Positions 45,008 through 52,671 of a stretch of DNA of 64,000 nucleotides are shown here, piece by piece. How positions within the stretch are numbered: the stretch's first letter is position 1; each line of letters opens with the position of its first letter. The position numbers and the translations under genes were made by a program. The notes under the pieces are model-generated. The model did no database searches. It was not told where the DNA came from and was given only the letters and a program-made list of their open reading frames with translations. Origin of the DNA: Dokdonia pacifica (lineage in GTDB: Bacteria > Bacteroidota > Bacteroidia > Flavobacteriales > Flavobacteriaceae). The stretch covers positions 434,001 through 498,000 of the forward strand of contig NZ_FZNY01000003.1 in the NCBI RefSeq assembly GCF_900188275.1, written 5' to 3'.

Positions 45008-46384
45008 ATGCGTTATATAGTACTCCTTCTCTTCGTGACCCTTCCTGCTTTAAGTCAAGACATTGTTCCAGGCACCATTATTTCTCAAATAGCCTTGGAT
45101 GATACTAAAAATGAAACGTACGCATTATACCTTCCCAGAGCTTACGATGAAAATGGAAATTATCCTGTTGTTTTTGTTTTTGATGAAACCAACCAAGGAG
45201 ATCGAGCAGTACAGCAATTTACCATTGGAGCAGAACTCACAAATAGTATTATAATAGGGGCAAATTTTGCCATAAAAGATTCTTTGCAAACTGGATTAAA
45301 ACGTACAGAAAAACTAATTAATACGCTATATCAACGCTATGCAATAGACGCTACAAAAATTATTCTAGCCGGGAGAGGAGACGGTGCATTAATAGCTACT
45401 GCAGGCGCTTATAAAACACAAAAAATTAAAGGAGTTATAGCCATAAATGATATCTATTTAGACAATACGATATTTCGTAAAAACTCAAGGATTAAGCTTA
45501 CCCTCATCTCTGGAGATGAAAACCCTAATTATTATAAGTTAAGAGCTTATCAGGGCGTATTACGAAGTAGTTCTAGTTTTGCGGGCTATTATGAATATAA
45601 TGGTGGTAGTGATTGGCCAGAAGCAGGATTCTTATCGGCAGCGATGGTTGATATTTTAATGACAAGAGCCACTCCCGTAGAAGATGTACAACGTTATTAT
45701 GAAAGTGATTTAGCTTTTGGAGAATTGTTATACAGACAGCAAAAACACCTCCCTGCTTTTAGTTTTGTTCAAGATTTAAAAAAACAATATAAGGATCGGG
45801 TAGAGATAGATGCACAGAAGAAATTATTAAAAACAATACGCGGTAATGCTACTTTTAAAGCAAAACGATCTAGAAGAACATCCGTAAAATATGCAGAGAT
45901 TTTATTGGCAGAAGACTTTCAGTATTACCTTAACGAAGATGCAAAGAATTCTTACTTTGATAATCTGGGCTGGTGGAATTTTCAAATGAATGATTTGGAT
46001 GCAAAAATAGATAGTACGGCTTCCAATAATCAAGAACGTAAAGCTTCTATTCGTTTAAAGGGATTTGCAAAAACACTTGTAGAAGATAAATACAAAGAGA
46101 TTTTAACGAAAAATCCTAAGATTGAGCAATTACTTTTTATGAATGTATTGCGCACCCTTGTAGATCCTAATAATCAGCAAGCATTTGTAAATGCAATCTC
46201 TTTAAGTGCCAAAGATGGAGATGTAAATGCATCTTTATTTTACTTAGAAGAGTTACTTAAGAGTGGTTTTAAAGATTATGAACTTCTATATACTATAGAT
46301 GGAACTACAGCATTGCGTATAGGTGAAGAATGGAATGCTATTGTAAAAGCTTACCTAGGGAAATCTAAGTTTTTTGATGATTAA
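45008..46384 (+). CDS. Alpha/beta-hydrolase-fold protein, likely without a catalytic serine
   Basis: 458 residues; signal peptide MRYIVLLLFVTLPALS. N-terminal esterase-like half: LYLPRAYDENGNYPVVFVFDE and IDATKIILAGRGDGALIAT (~114-132). Active relatives have G-x-S-x-G at this elbow; here the position of the Ser is Gly (GRGDG), so I predict no ordinary esterase activity. C-terminal half (~240-455) is helical. The following gene is also transcribed on the + strand. Confidence 0.75.
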   Translation: MRYIVLLLFVTLPALSQDIVPGTIISQIALDDTKNETYALYLPRAYDENGNYPVVFVFDETNQGDRAVQQFTIGAELTNSIIIGANFAIKDSLQTGLKRTEKLINTLYQRYAIDATKIILAGRGDGALIATAGAYKTQKIKGVIAINDIYLDNTIFRKNSRIKLTLISGDENPNYYKLRAYQGVLRSSSSFAGYYEYNGGSDWPEAGFLSAAMVDILMTRATPVEDVQRYYESDLAFGELLYRQQKHLPAFSFVQDLKKQYKDRVEIDAQKKLLKTIRGNATFKAKRSRRTSVKYAEILLAEDFQYYLNEDAKNSYFDNLGWWNFQMNDLDAKIDSTASNNQERKASIRLKGFAKTLVEDKYKEILTKNPKIEQLLFMNVLRTLVDPNNQQAFVNAISLSAKDGDVNASLFYLEELLKSGFKDYELLYTIDGTTALRIGEEWNAIVKAYLGKSKFFDD

Positions 46385-46487
46385 TTATCGTTGAGAATTT
46401 ATCTATTTCGCACTCATAAATAGGTGTATATACGCATAAATATCACTGTATCTTCTTTTATATTCGTATTTCTAAACTTTTGGAAAT

Positions 46488-47405
46488 ATGGAAGTTATCG
46501 ATATACATGCTATCACACAAGTTGATTCAAGTGGATCCTCTTATGTAGATGGGCGTCCTTGTTTTAGTCCCGATGGAAGAACAGTACTTTTTGAACGAAG
46601 TGGAAGTGGTATCTCTCTTAATGAATTTTGGTCTGTACCTATAGATAATCCAGGTTCAGAAAAAGTGTATTATACATCAAGTACCTATAATTGTCTTCGT
46701 GCTGCTTGGTCATGGAATCCTAATCAAAAGAATAATCAAATTGCTTTTACTGCAAACTCTAACGGCATTTCTAAAATAATGCTTCTTGATGCTGGTGGTG
46801 CTCCTAATAGTGCTCAGGAACTTACTATACAAGGATATCAAGCAAATATAAAACTTTCGTATCCTGCTTGGTACTCATCATCAAATGCTGATGAAGAAGC
46901 ATTGTTGATTACAGATTATAATGCTTTAAACCTTATAAAAGCAACGACCCATGGCGAGTTTTTAGGAGTTGTATCCTCTGCTACGAAATGGACAGGAATG
47001 GGTACTGTATCTGCCGTAAATAAAAATGTGATTGCCTATGCTGGGCAGTCAATGAGTGCAAATGGATATAACCAAAATGTAAATCAAATATGGATACAAA
47101 CCCCTGGTCGTGCCCCTGCTTTATTTTCGAGTAAAGATAAAGGCACTATTGGAAGAGCCCCATGGATAAGCCCAGATGGAAAGATGATGGCTTTTGAAGC
47201 ATTATCAAACGGAACATCTGGAAATATGCAAATATTTCTTAAGCAAATAACAAATGCTCCTTATGATCAACCTATTGTCTCAGTAAGTAATGCCAATAAT
47301 CCCTCACAACATGCTAAGTTTTCGCCTGATGGTACAAAATTAGTATGGATGCAAACTACCGCACCAGGTAAAACACAAATTTTTTTGGGAACAATACATA
47401 TGTAA
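46488..47405 (+). CDS. PD40/TolB-like beta-propeller protein
   Basis: 305 residues, no signal peptide. PD40-type repeats: GRPCFSPDGRTVLFERSGSG, GRAPWISPDGKMMAFEAL, HAKFSPDGTKLVWMQT. Such propellers bind partners or sit on proteases (TolB, tricorn). Isolated here; role unknown. Confidence 0.82.
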   Translation: MEVIDIHAITQVDSSGSSYVDGRPCFSPDGRTVLFERSGSGISLNEFWSVPIDNPGSEKVYYTSSTYNCLRAAWSWNPNQKNNQIAFTANSNGISKIMLLDAGGAPNSAQELTIQGYQANIKLSYPAWYSSSNADEEALLITDYNALNLIKATTHGEFLGVVSSATKWTGMGTVSAVNKNVIAYAGQSMSANGYNQNVNQIWIQTPGRAPALFSSKDKGTIGRAPWISPDGKMMAFEALSNGTSGNMQIFLKQITNAPYDQPIVSVSNANNPSQHAKFSPDGTKLVWMQTTAPGKTQIFLGTIHM

Positions 47406-47446
47406 CTTTATACCAATTCTAACCATTATTTAAAATTAACCATCCT

Positions 47447-48589
47447 ATGAACCGTATTATGTGGAGTAGCTTTTTAGCACTCATTTTAGTAAGTAGTTGT
47501 AAAAACAACACAGAAACAACTCAAACAACAAGCAAAGAAGAAGTCAAAGAAACTGTAGTTAAAGATTCTATTTTATTTAGTTTTTCTTTTATGGGATGTA
47601 ACCGTGTGAATAGAGGAGATACAACAAGCTCGGTTCCTTCTACTGCCAATAAATATGCATTACAACGTATTTTTAGCGAGCTCACTCATAAAAAAGATCA
47701 ACCAGAATTGTTTTTCTTTTTAGGAGATTTAGTACTTGCTGAGAGTACGCTTCCTAATTTAGATTCGCAATTAAAAGCATGGGATTCACTATATAAAAGT
47801 GATGCATTTAGTTCTTCAAATATTGAATTGGTAGCAGTGCCAGGAAATCATGAAATGCTGTATTCTAAGGAAGTAAAGCCTAATAAATGGAAAGAGTTTC
47901 CGTTAAAAGGAAGTACAGATATCTGGCTTACTCATATGAAGTCTTATATGCCTGTAGGACGTAAGACAGCACCAAGTTCTGATATACTGGACAATAGACT
48001 TACATTCTCATTTAAACGTCATAATGTTGGGTTTGTCGTCATGAATTCTGATAGCTATAATCCTGATAGACCAAGTAATCCTTATGGATTAGGATTGGAA
48101 GGTCAAGTTCCTGTTACTTGGGTAAATGATCAGGTAAAAGCTTTTAAAGCTGATACAGAAGTAGACCATATTTTTGTATTAGCGCATCGTCCATACTATG
48201 TAGATGGGAATATAGAAACTGGGCATGCCGGATTACCGCAAGGAGGAGAGTTATGGCCTGTATTTCAAGAAAATAAAGTGGTAGCATTATTATCGGCGCA
48301 TGTACATGATTATCAGCGTTGGCAACCTATAAATGATAGTTTAGGAGGAGGTACCTATCAGATTATTGCAGGAAATGGTGGTAGTGAAGGCGCGGCTCCT
48401 TTTTTTGGATATAGTACTATCTCTGTGATGAGTAGTGGAAAATTAGCGTTTGACTCTGTAGGCTTTTGTATTGGAAATCCCTATACAAGTGCTGTTCCAG
48501 ATCATCCAACAACCTCAAGAGATAAGATTACCCTCACATGGCAAGAAAATCCTAAGAAGTTTCCGCAACCATATACTGGGTGTCAATAA
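47447..48589 (+). CDS. Calcineurin-like metallophosphoesterase lipoprotein
   Basis: 380 residues; SPII lipobox LVSSC. Metal-binding blocks: FSFMGCNRVNRGD, FFFLGDLVLAES, VPGNHEMLYS, AHRPYYVDG and SAHVHDYQRW, in the right order. Active as a phosphatase or phosphodiesterase; substrate not deducible. Followed by a composite repeat and a terminator. Confidence 0.9.
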   Translation: MNRIMWSSFLALILVSSCKNNTETTQTTSKEEVKETVVKDSILFSFSFMGCNRVNRGDTTSSVPSTANKYALQRIFSELTHKKDQPELFFFLGDLVLAESTLPNLDSQLKAWDSLYKSDAFSSSNIELVAVPGNHEMLYSKEVKPNKWKEFPLKGSTDIWLTHMKSYMPVGRKTAPSSDILDNRLTFSFKRHNVGFVVMNSDSYNPDRPSNPYGLGLEGQVPVTWVNDQVKAFKADTEVDHIFVLAHRPYYVDGNIETGHAGLPQGGELWPVFQENKVVALLSAHVHDYQRWQPINDSLGGGTYQIIAGNGGSEGAAPFFGYSTISVMSSGKLAFDSVGFCIGNPYTSAVPDHPTTSRDKITLTWQENPKKFPQPYTGCQ

Positions 48590-48607
48590 TATTTAAAAGA
48601 TACTACA

Positions 48608-48674
48608 TACGCTTTCGCGAAATCGAACTTGTGAGATTCACGACCATAGAGAGAGCAAAGTGATAAAGTGTATA
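48608..48674. repeat. Type 2 composite repeat between converging genes
   Basis: TACGCTTTCGCGAAATCGAA ... GATTCACGACCATAGAGAGA ... GTGTATA, 67 bp. The best intergenic match for the copy inside ctaA. Confidence 0.9.
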
Positions 48675-48677
48675 AAG

Positions 48678-48715
48678 AACCCCTATCCTTTACAAAGTGA
48701 TAGGGGTTTTTATTA
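48678..48715. terminator. Terminator between metallophosphoesterase and DJ-1-like genes
   Basis: AACCCCTATC pairs with GATAGGGGTT around CTTTACAAAGT, followed by a T-rich tract; convergent genes on both sides. Confidence 0.85.
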
Positions 48716-48718
48716 TTT

Positions 48719-49495
48719 TTAGTCTACAATCAAATGAGGAACTTCCTCCAATTTCCAATCTATAACAAGTCCTCCAGCAAGAGAACGAGCAATTGCTGCT
48801 CCATATAAATGTTCTGCCAGATAGAGCGCTGCCTCAAAACTTTTGGCACCACCCGCTGAGGTAATGTACTTTCCATCGTGTACAAATAATACTTCTTTAC
48901 GGATATCTAATTGCGGAAATGTTTCGCGCATTTTATCAATATCACTTGGGAATGTAGTAGAAACACTACCATCCAATAATCCTGCTTTTGCCAATACAAA
49001 AGCACCATCACAATGTGAGGTGATAAACTGTGCATTTTGATCTACCTTTTTTACAAAATTGATCATTACTTCATCATCCAAATCGGTATCTAGATGATGT
49101 TCTGCACTAGGTACTACCAGAATATCAATGTTGGGGAGATCTGATGCCGTATAATCAAAATCGGGTAGGAGGTACATCCCCTCAAACGTACGGATAGGAT
49201 CTAGTGTATTTGCTACTGTAAATACATTCATCTGTTTGATATTTTCTCGATACTGTGTATGCTGGAAAATATCAAAAGGAGCCGTAAGCTCGGTATTATA
49301 AACACCATCCATTATCAGGAATGCTACATTATAGCGACCTTCTTTTAATGTTGGTTTTGCTTTCGCGAAAGCAGAACCAGTATCTTTACCATTTTTTAGA
49401 GTGTCTACAGTATTCTTATCAGTTTTCACATCCATAGTAGCATCTCCACAAGAGATAACACAACAGATGATGAATAGGAGTGTTATGTATTTCAT
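48719..49495 (-). CDS. DJ-1/PfpI-family lipoprotein
   Basis: 258 residues; lipobox CVISC (Cys16). A flexible linker includes NGKDTGSAFAKAKP, where AFAKA is a dispersed palindrome. Then a DJ-1/PfpI (class I amidotransferase-like) domain: VAFLIMDGVYNTELTAPFDI, candidate nucleophile Cys in FITSHCDGAFVLA (~161), TSAGGAKSFEAALYL. Resembles the ThiJ/AraC-associated subgroup without a DNA-binding part. Its start overlaps the MFS stop by 4 nt, so they are co-transcribed. Confidence 0.88.
   Translation of the reverse strand: MKYITLLFIICCVISCGDATMDVKTDKNTVDTLKNGKDTGSAFAKAKPTLKEGRYNVAFLIMDGVYNTELTAPFDIFQHTQYRENIKQMNVFTVANTLDPIRTFEGMYLLPDFDYTASDLPNIDILVVPSAEHHLDTDLDDEVMINFVKKVDQNAQFITSHCDGAFVLAKAGLLDGSVSTTFPSDIDKMRETFPQLDIRKEVLFVHDGKYITSAGGAKSFEAALYLAEHLYGAAIARSLAGGLVIDWKLEEVPHLIVD
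49359..49372. repeat. Dispersed palindrome inside DJ-1-like gene
   Basis: GCTTTCGCGAAAGC, read as AFAKA in a disordered linker just after the lipid anchor. Confidence 0.93.
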
Positions 49496-50736
49496 TTGTC
49501 TAAATTAGATTTTAAAGATAGTTGTTTTGTCGTTGTTTCTTCCATTACTTTTCGTCTAGATAAGTACATAAAAAAACAAGCAATAACTGTGAGTCCAAAT
49601 ATAAATAACCAAACTACCTTAAACCCATATTTTGCAGTTATTTGCATACCCGCATTATGAGAAAAAATATTGGCTATAGCAAAAGCCATAGAATACAATC
49701 CCATAAAAGCACCTTGCTTCCCTATTTTGGAACGATCTAATGCAAATTTATTACTAAATGGAAACCCTATCATTTCTCCAAAAGTCATAAGTACAATAGA
49801 AATAAATAAAACACCTATCCACGCTTCCCATACAAGCACAATATAACTAAGTCCTGTAAACGCAATTCCTATAATAGTGAGTTGTATATTATCATACTTC
49901 TTTTTTAGTAGCCAAGCGACCAATGGCATTTCTAATAGCACGATCATTATTGGGTTGATTCCCATAAGTAATCCAATGTTTGGTTCACTTATTTCATAAA
50001 CAGATCGATAATAAACGGGTACTACCGTAAATAATGGAAGAAAAGCCATAGCAAATAACATGAGTCCTATAAGAAAATAAACATAGGTGATATCCTTTTC
50101 TGGTGCTACAGGGTTTTCTACAATCACTTCTTTATCTACTTCTTTTACCGTTTTTGGATTTAAAACATACATCATTAATAAGCCTGCTAACAAACAGGTA
50201 AACCCATCGGCATAAAAGAGCGCATGATAGCCTACAGTACCAATTAAAAGACCACCTATCATTGGTCCAGCTCCCATTCCTAAGTTAATGGCAAGTCGTA
50301 ACAATGTAAGAGATCGTGTTTTATTTTCTGGTTTTGAATAGGCGCTAAGTGCTACAAAAAATGCAGGACGTCCCATATCAGCAAGTGTGATCAAAATAAA
50401 AAAGGAAAAACATAATCCCCAGAAGTCAGCAACATGCATGACCCATAAGAAGTTAATTCCTGTAAAAAAGAGACTTAAAAGGATTACTTTATAATACCCT
50501 ATGAGATCTGTTAGTTTCCCCCCAATATAGGACCCTACTACAGATCCTAAACCATAAGCAGACATAATCCATCCAACATCGCCTAAGGTAATCCCGATAC
50601 TTTCATTAAGGTAAATAGACAGAAATGGAATTACCATCGCTCCAAAGCGGTTTACAAAAGTAATGAGTGACAGCCACCATACTTCTTTAGAGAGGCCTTC
50701 AAATGTTTTTATATAATTGCGTAGTATGAGTTTCAT
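49492..50736 (-). CDS. MFS transporter
   Basis: 414 residues, about 12 hydrophobic helices. MFS loop-2/3 signature GSYIGGKLTDLIGYY (~70-84) and NLGMGAGPMIGGLLIG in the first half; a central charged cytoplasmic linker (NPKTVKEVDKEVIVE). Drug-efflux-like in layout, but no substrate is indicated. Overlaps the DJ-1-like gene by 4 nt. Confidence 0.88.
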   Translation of the reverse strand: MKLILRNYIKTFEGLSKEVWWLSLITFVNRFGAMVIPFLSIYLNESIGITLGDVGWIMSAYGLGSVVGSYIGGKLTDLIGYYKVILLSLFFTGINFLWVMHVADFWGLCFSFFILITLADMGRPAFFVALSAYSKPENKTRSLTLLRLAINLGMGAGPMIGGLLIGTVGYHALFYADGFTCLLAGLLMMYVLNPKTVKEVDKEVIVENPVAPEKDITYVYFLIGLMLFAMAFLPLFTVVPVYYRSVYEISEPNIGLLMGINPIMIVLLEMPLVAWLLKKKYDNIQLTIIGIAFTGLSYIVLVWEAWIGVLFISIVLMTFGEMIGFPFSNKFALDRSKIGKQGAFMGLYSMAFAIANIFSHNAGMQITAKYGFKVVWLFIFGLTVIACFFMYLSRRKVMEETTTKQLSLKSNLDK

Positions 50737-50773
50737 AACACAGGTGTTTTAGTGAGTTTATATAGATACCCTG

Positions 50774-50888
50774 TGCCGACTTTATAAAAGCAAAAAGTCC
50801 GACACAGTGGGTCGGACTTTCGTAATTGTTACTTTATAAATTTATTATTTAGAGACAATACATAGCGTCCGACAGTGGAAATTCCACT
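50774..50888. promoter_or_regulatory. Clustered GTCCGAC/GTCGGAC repeats between divergent genes
   Basis: In the 255-bp gap between the MFS gene and DUF1684: TGCCGAC (50774), hairpin AAAGTCCGAC (50794-50803) / GTCGGACTTT (50811-50820), a direct copy GTCCGACAGTGG (50867-50878), and palindrome AGTGGAAATTCCACT (50874-50888). Looks like a shared regulatory region or a leader hairpin; the binding protein is unknown. Confidence 0.5.
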
Positions 50889-50991
50889 TCTGAGATCGGT
50901 AACATGTATTGACTTGCTTCATTTTTTCTTTATTTGATACTTCAAAACTAAATAAAAAATGTGTTACTTGTATGCTTTTAAAACAAGAAAA

Positions 50992-51633
50992 ATGAAAATT
51001 TATATTTTTTTAGTTGTTTTTGCTTTTGCAAAAGTTGCTATTTCTCAATCAGATACTTCTATAAATACTGATGATGGGATACTTGTAGCACAAGCTCAAG
51101 AATATCAGAAATCACTTTCTGAGGATTATAAAAATCCAGAGACTTCTATTCTGAGCAAAAAACAATTAAAAGATTTTAATGGGTTAGAATTTTATCCAAT
51201 CGATTTAAAATTTCGCGTAAGCGCAACGTTTACTAAAACACCAGATGCAACGCCATTTGAGATGTCTCTATCATCTGGACGTACAAGAGAATATGTGATG
51301 TTTGGTATTGCAAAATTTGAAATAGAAGATGAGATTTTTACGTTACCGATCTATCAAAACACGTATTATATAGATCATCCTGAGGATGAATATGGGCAAA
51401 GTCTCTTTCTACCTTTTACAGATTATACGAGTGGCGATGGTTCTTATGGTGGTGGTCGTTATATAGATTTAGAACAATCTGATATTGTAGATAATACATT
51501 AATTATAGATTTTAATAAGAGCTATAATCCTTACTGTGCTTATACCACTGGCTATAGTTGTCCTATTCCTCCTGAGTATAATGATTTAACGATTCGGATA
51601 GAAGCAGGAGTGAAGGATTTTGGAATGCATTAA
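50992..51633 (+). CDS. DUF1684 family secreted protein
   Basis: 213 residues from the ATG at 50992 (upstream ATG at 50959 is possible but less fitting). Signal peptide reads VVFAFAKVAIS; this segment is a TTTTGCAAAA variant of the TTTCGCGAAA palindrome. DUF1684 signature: SILSKKQLKDFNGLEFYPID, YVMFGIAKFEI, LFLPFTDYTSGDGSYGGGRY, and SYNPYCAYTTGYSCPIPPEY. Some relatives are linked to CoA/thiol chemistry, but no activity is inferred here. Confidence 0.82.
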   Translation: MKIYIFLVVFAFAKVAISQSDTSINTDDGILVAQAQEYQKSLSEDYKNPETSILSKKQLKDFNGLEFYPIDLKFRVSATFTKTPDATPFEMSLSSGRTREYVMFGIAKFEIEDEIFTLPIYQNTYYIDHPEDEYGQSLFLPFTDYTSGDGSYGGGRYIDLEQSDIVDNTLIIDFNKSYNPYCAYTTGYSCPIPPEYNDLTIRIEAGVKDFGMH

Positions 51634-51650
51634 ATCGCATCTAAAATATG

Positions 51651-51690
51651 AAACACCCTCATTTTAAAACCTAAAATGAGGGTGTTTTGT
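51651..51690 (+). terminator. Strong rho-independent terminator after DUF1684
   Basis: AAACACCCTCATTTTA pairs perfectly with TAAAATGAGGGTGTTT (16 bp) around AAACC, with a short T-rich tail. Confidence 0.92.
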
Positions 51691-51757
51691 TTAAAAGGGG
51701 TTCAAGCTACTTAATAAACTCTTTATACTGAGATTAATTAGTTTGTATTAACCATCT

Positions 51758-52666
51758 TTAAAATTTTAATTTTTCGCGTTTATCCCATAATCCCCAATAC
51801 GCACCTACATCACCTTCAGGGCCTACTTTCCATGATTCATCAAATGATGAGAAATAAAACAATTCTATGTTCTCTTTAGCAGACCAAGCTTGTGCATTAA
51901 TAAAGTATTTCATTGCATTTTCACGAGATGGGAAAGCACCTTTTAGATTGGTTCCGTGACTCGGCCATCCTGTTTCTGTAATAATTACTTTTTTACCATT
52001 TGCAGCATGGGTAGCTTGTCCAAACATTTGCTGCATGTGATTTAAAGAGTTTTCTAAATCACATCCTTCCCAATAGGGATAACAATTAGATAAGATCACA
52101 TCGCATGCTTCTGTGATTTTTGGTCTATGTGAAAATTCATAATAAGCATCTACATATCCAACAGTAATATCAGGTAAGGCTTCTTTAACAAGGTAGATAT
52201 AGTCTAATAATTGTTCTTCTGTAAGATCACCACGATACATAACTTCATTACCTACAGCAGCAATATCTACACAACCTTCTTTTGCTAGTGCAATAAGTGC
52301 TTCAATCTCATCTTCGTTTTTTTGCAAATCATCCCCTAACCATGCACCTACCATAGTTTTCATTCCATGTTTATGTGCTATACGAGGAATGTATTCATTG
52401 CCTTCAATACAAGAGAAGGAACGCACCCATTTTGTATAAGGTTTTATAATATTTATTCTTCGTTCTACTTGTGCTTCTGTAATCACATCACCAGGTTCTT
52501 GCCCATCTTCATACATACTAAAGCACAGTCCGTGCATTCCAGCTTTTAATGTTTTTCTCCAAAGTTTTTCTAATTCTTTGGTGGTGTACTTGCTAAAATC
52601 AACACCTTTATGGTGTGTGAAATCTGTGTTTTCAAGTAGAAAATTATGATCTCCTCTATATGACAT
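51758..52666 (-). CDS. Cytoplasmic GH17 beta-1,3-glucanase-like protein
   Basis: 302 residues, no signal peptide, so cytoplasmic. GH17: acid/base Glu in AAVGNEVMYRGD (~142), nucleophile Glu in VIITETGWPSHG (~230), and the WVRSFSCIEGNEYIPRIAHK segment. Very similar to the GH17 part of the gene just upstream (TKWVRSFSC, KTMVGAW, SFDESWKVGPEGDVGAYW shared), from which it starts 5 nt away; evidently a tandem duplication. Last gene of the glucan PUL; may finish imported beta-1,3-oligosaccharides. Confidence 0.88.
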   Translation of the reverse strand: MSYRGDHNFLLENTDFTHHKGVDFSKYTTKELEKLWRKTLKAGMHGLCFSMYEDGQEPGDVITEAQVERRINIIKPYTKWVRSFSCIEGNEYIPRIAHKHGMKTMVGAWLGDDLQKNEDEIEALIALAKEGCVDIAAVGNEVMYRGDLTEEQLLDYIYLVKEALPDITVGYVDAYYEFSHRPKITEACDVILSNCYPYWEGCDLENSLNHMQQMFGQATHAANGKKVIITETGWPSHGTNLKGAFPSRENAMKYFINAQAWSAKENIELFYFSSFDESWKVGPEGDVGAYWGLWDKREKLKF

Positions 52667-52671
52667 ATGAA

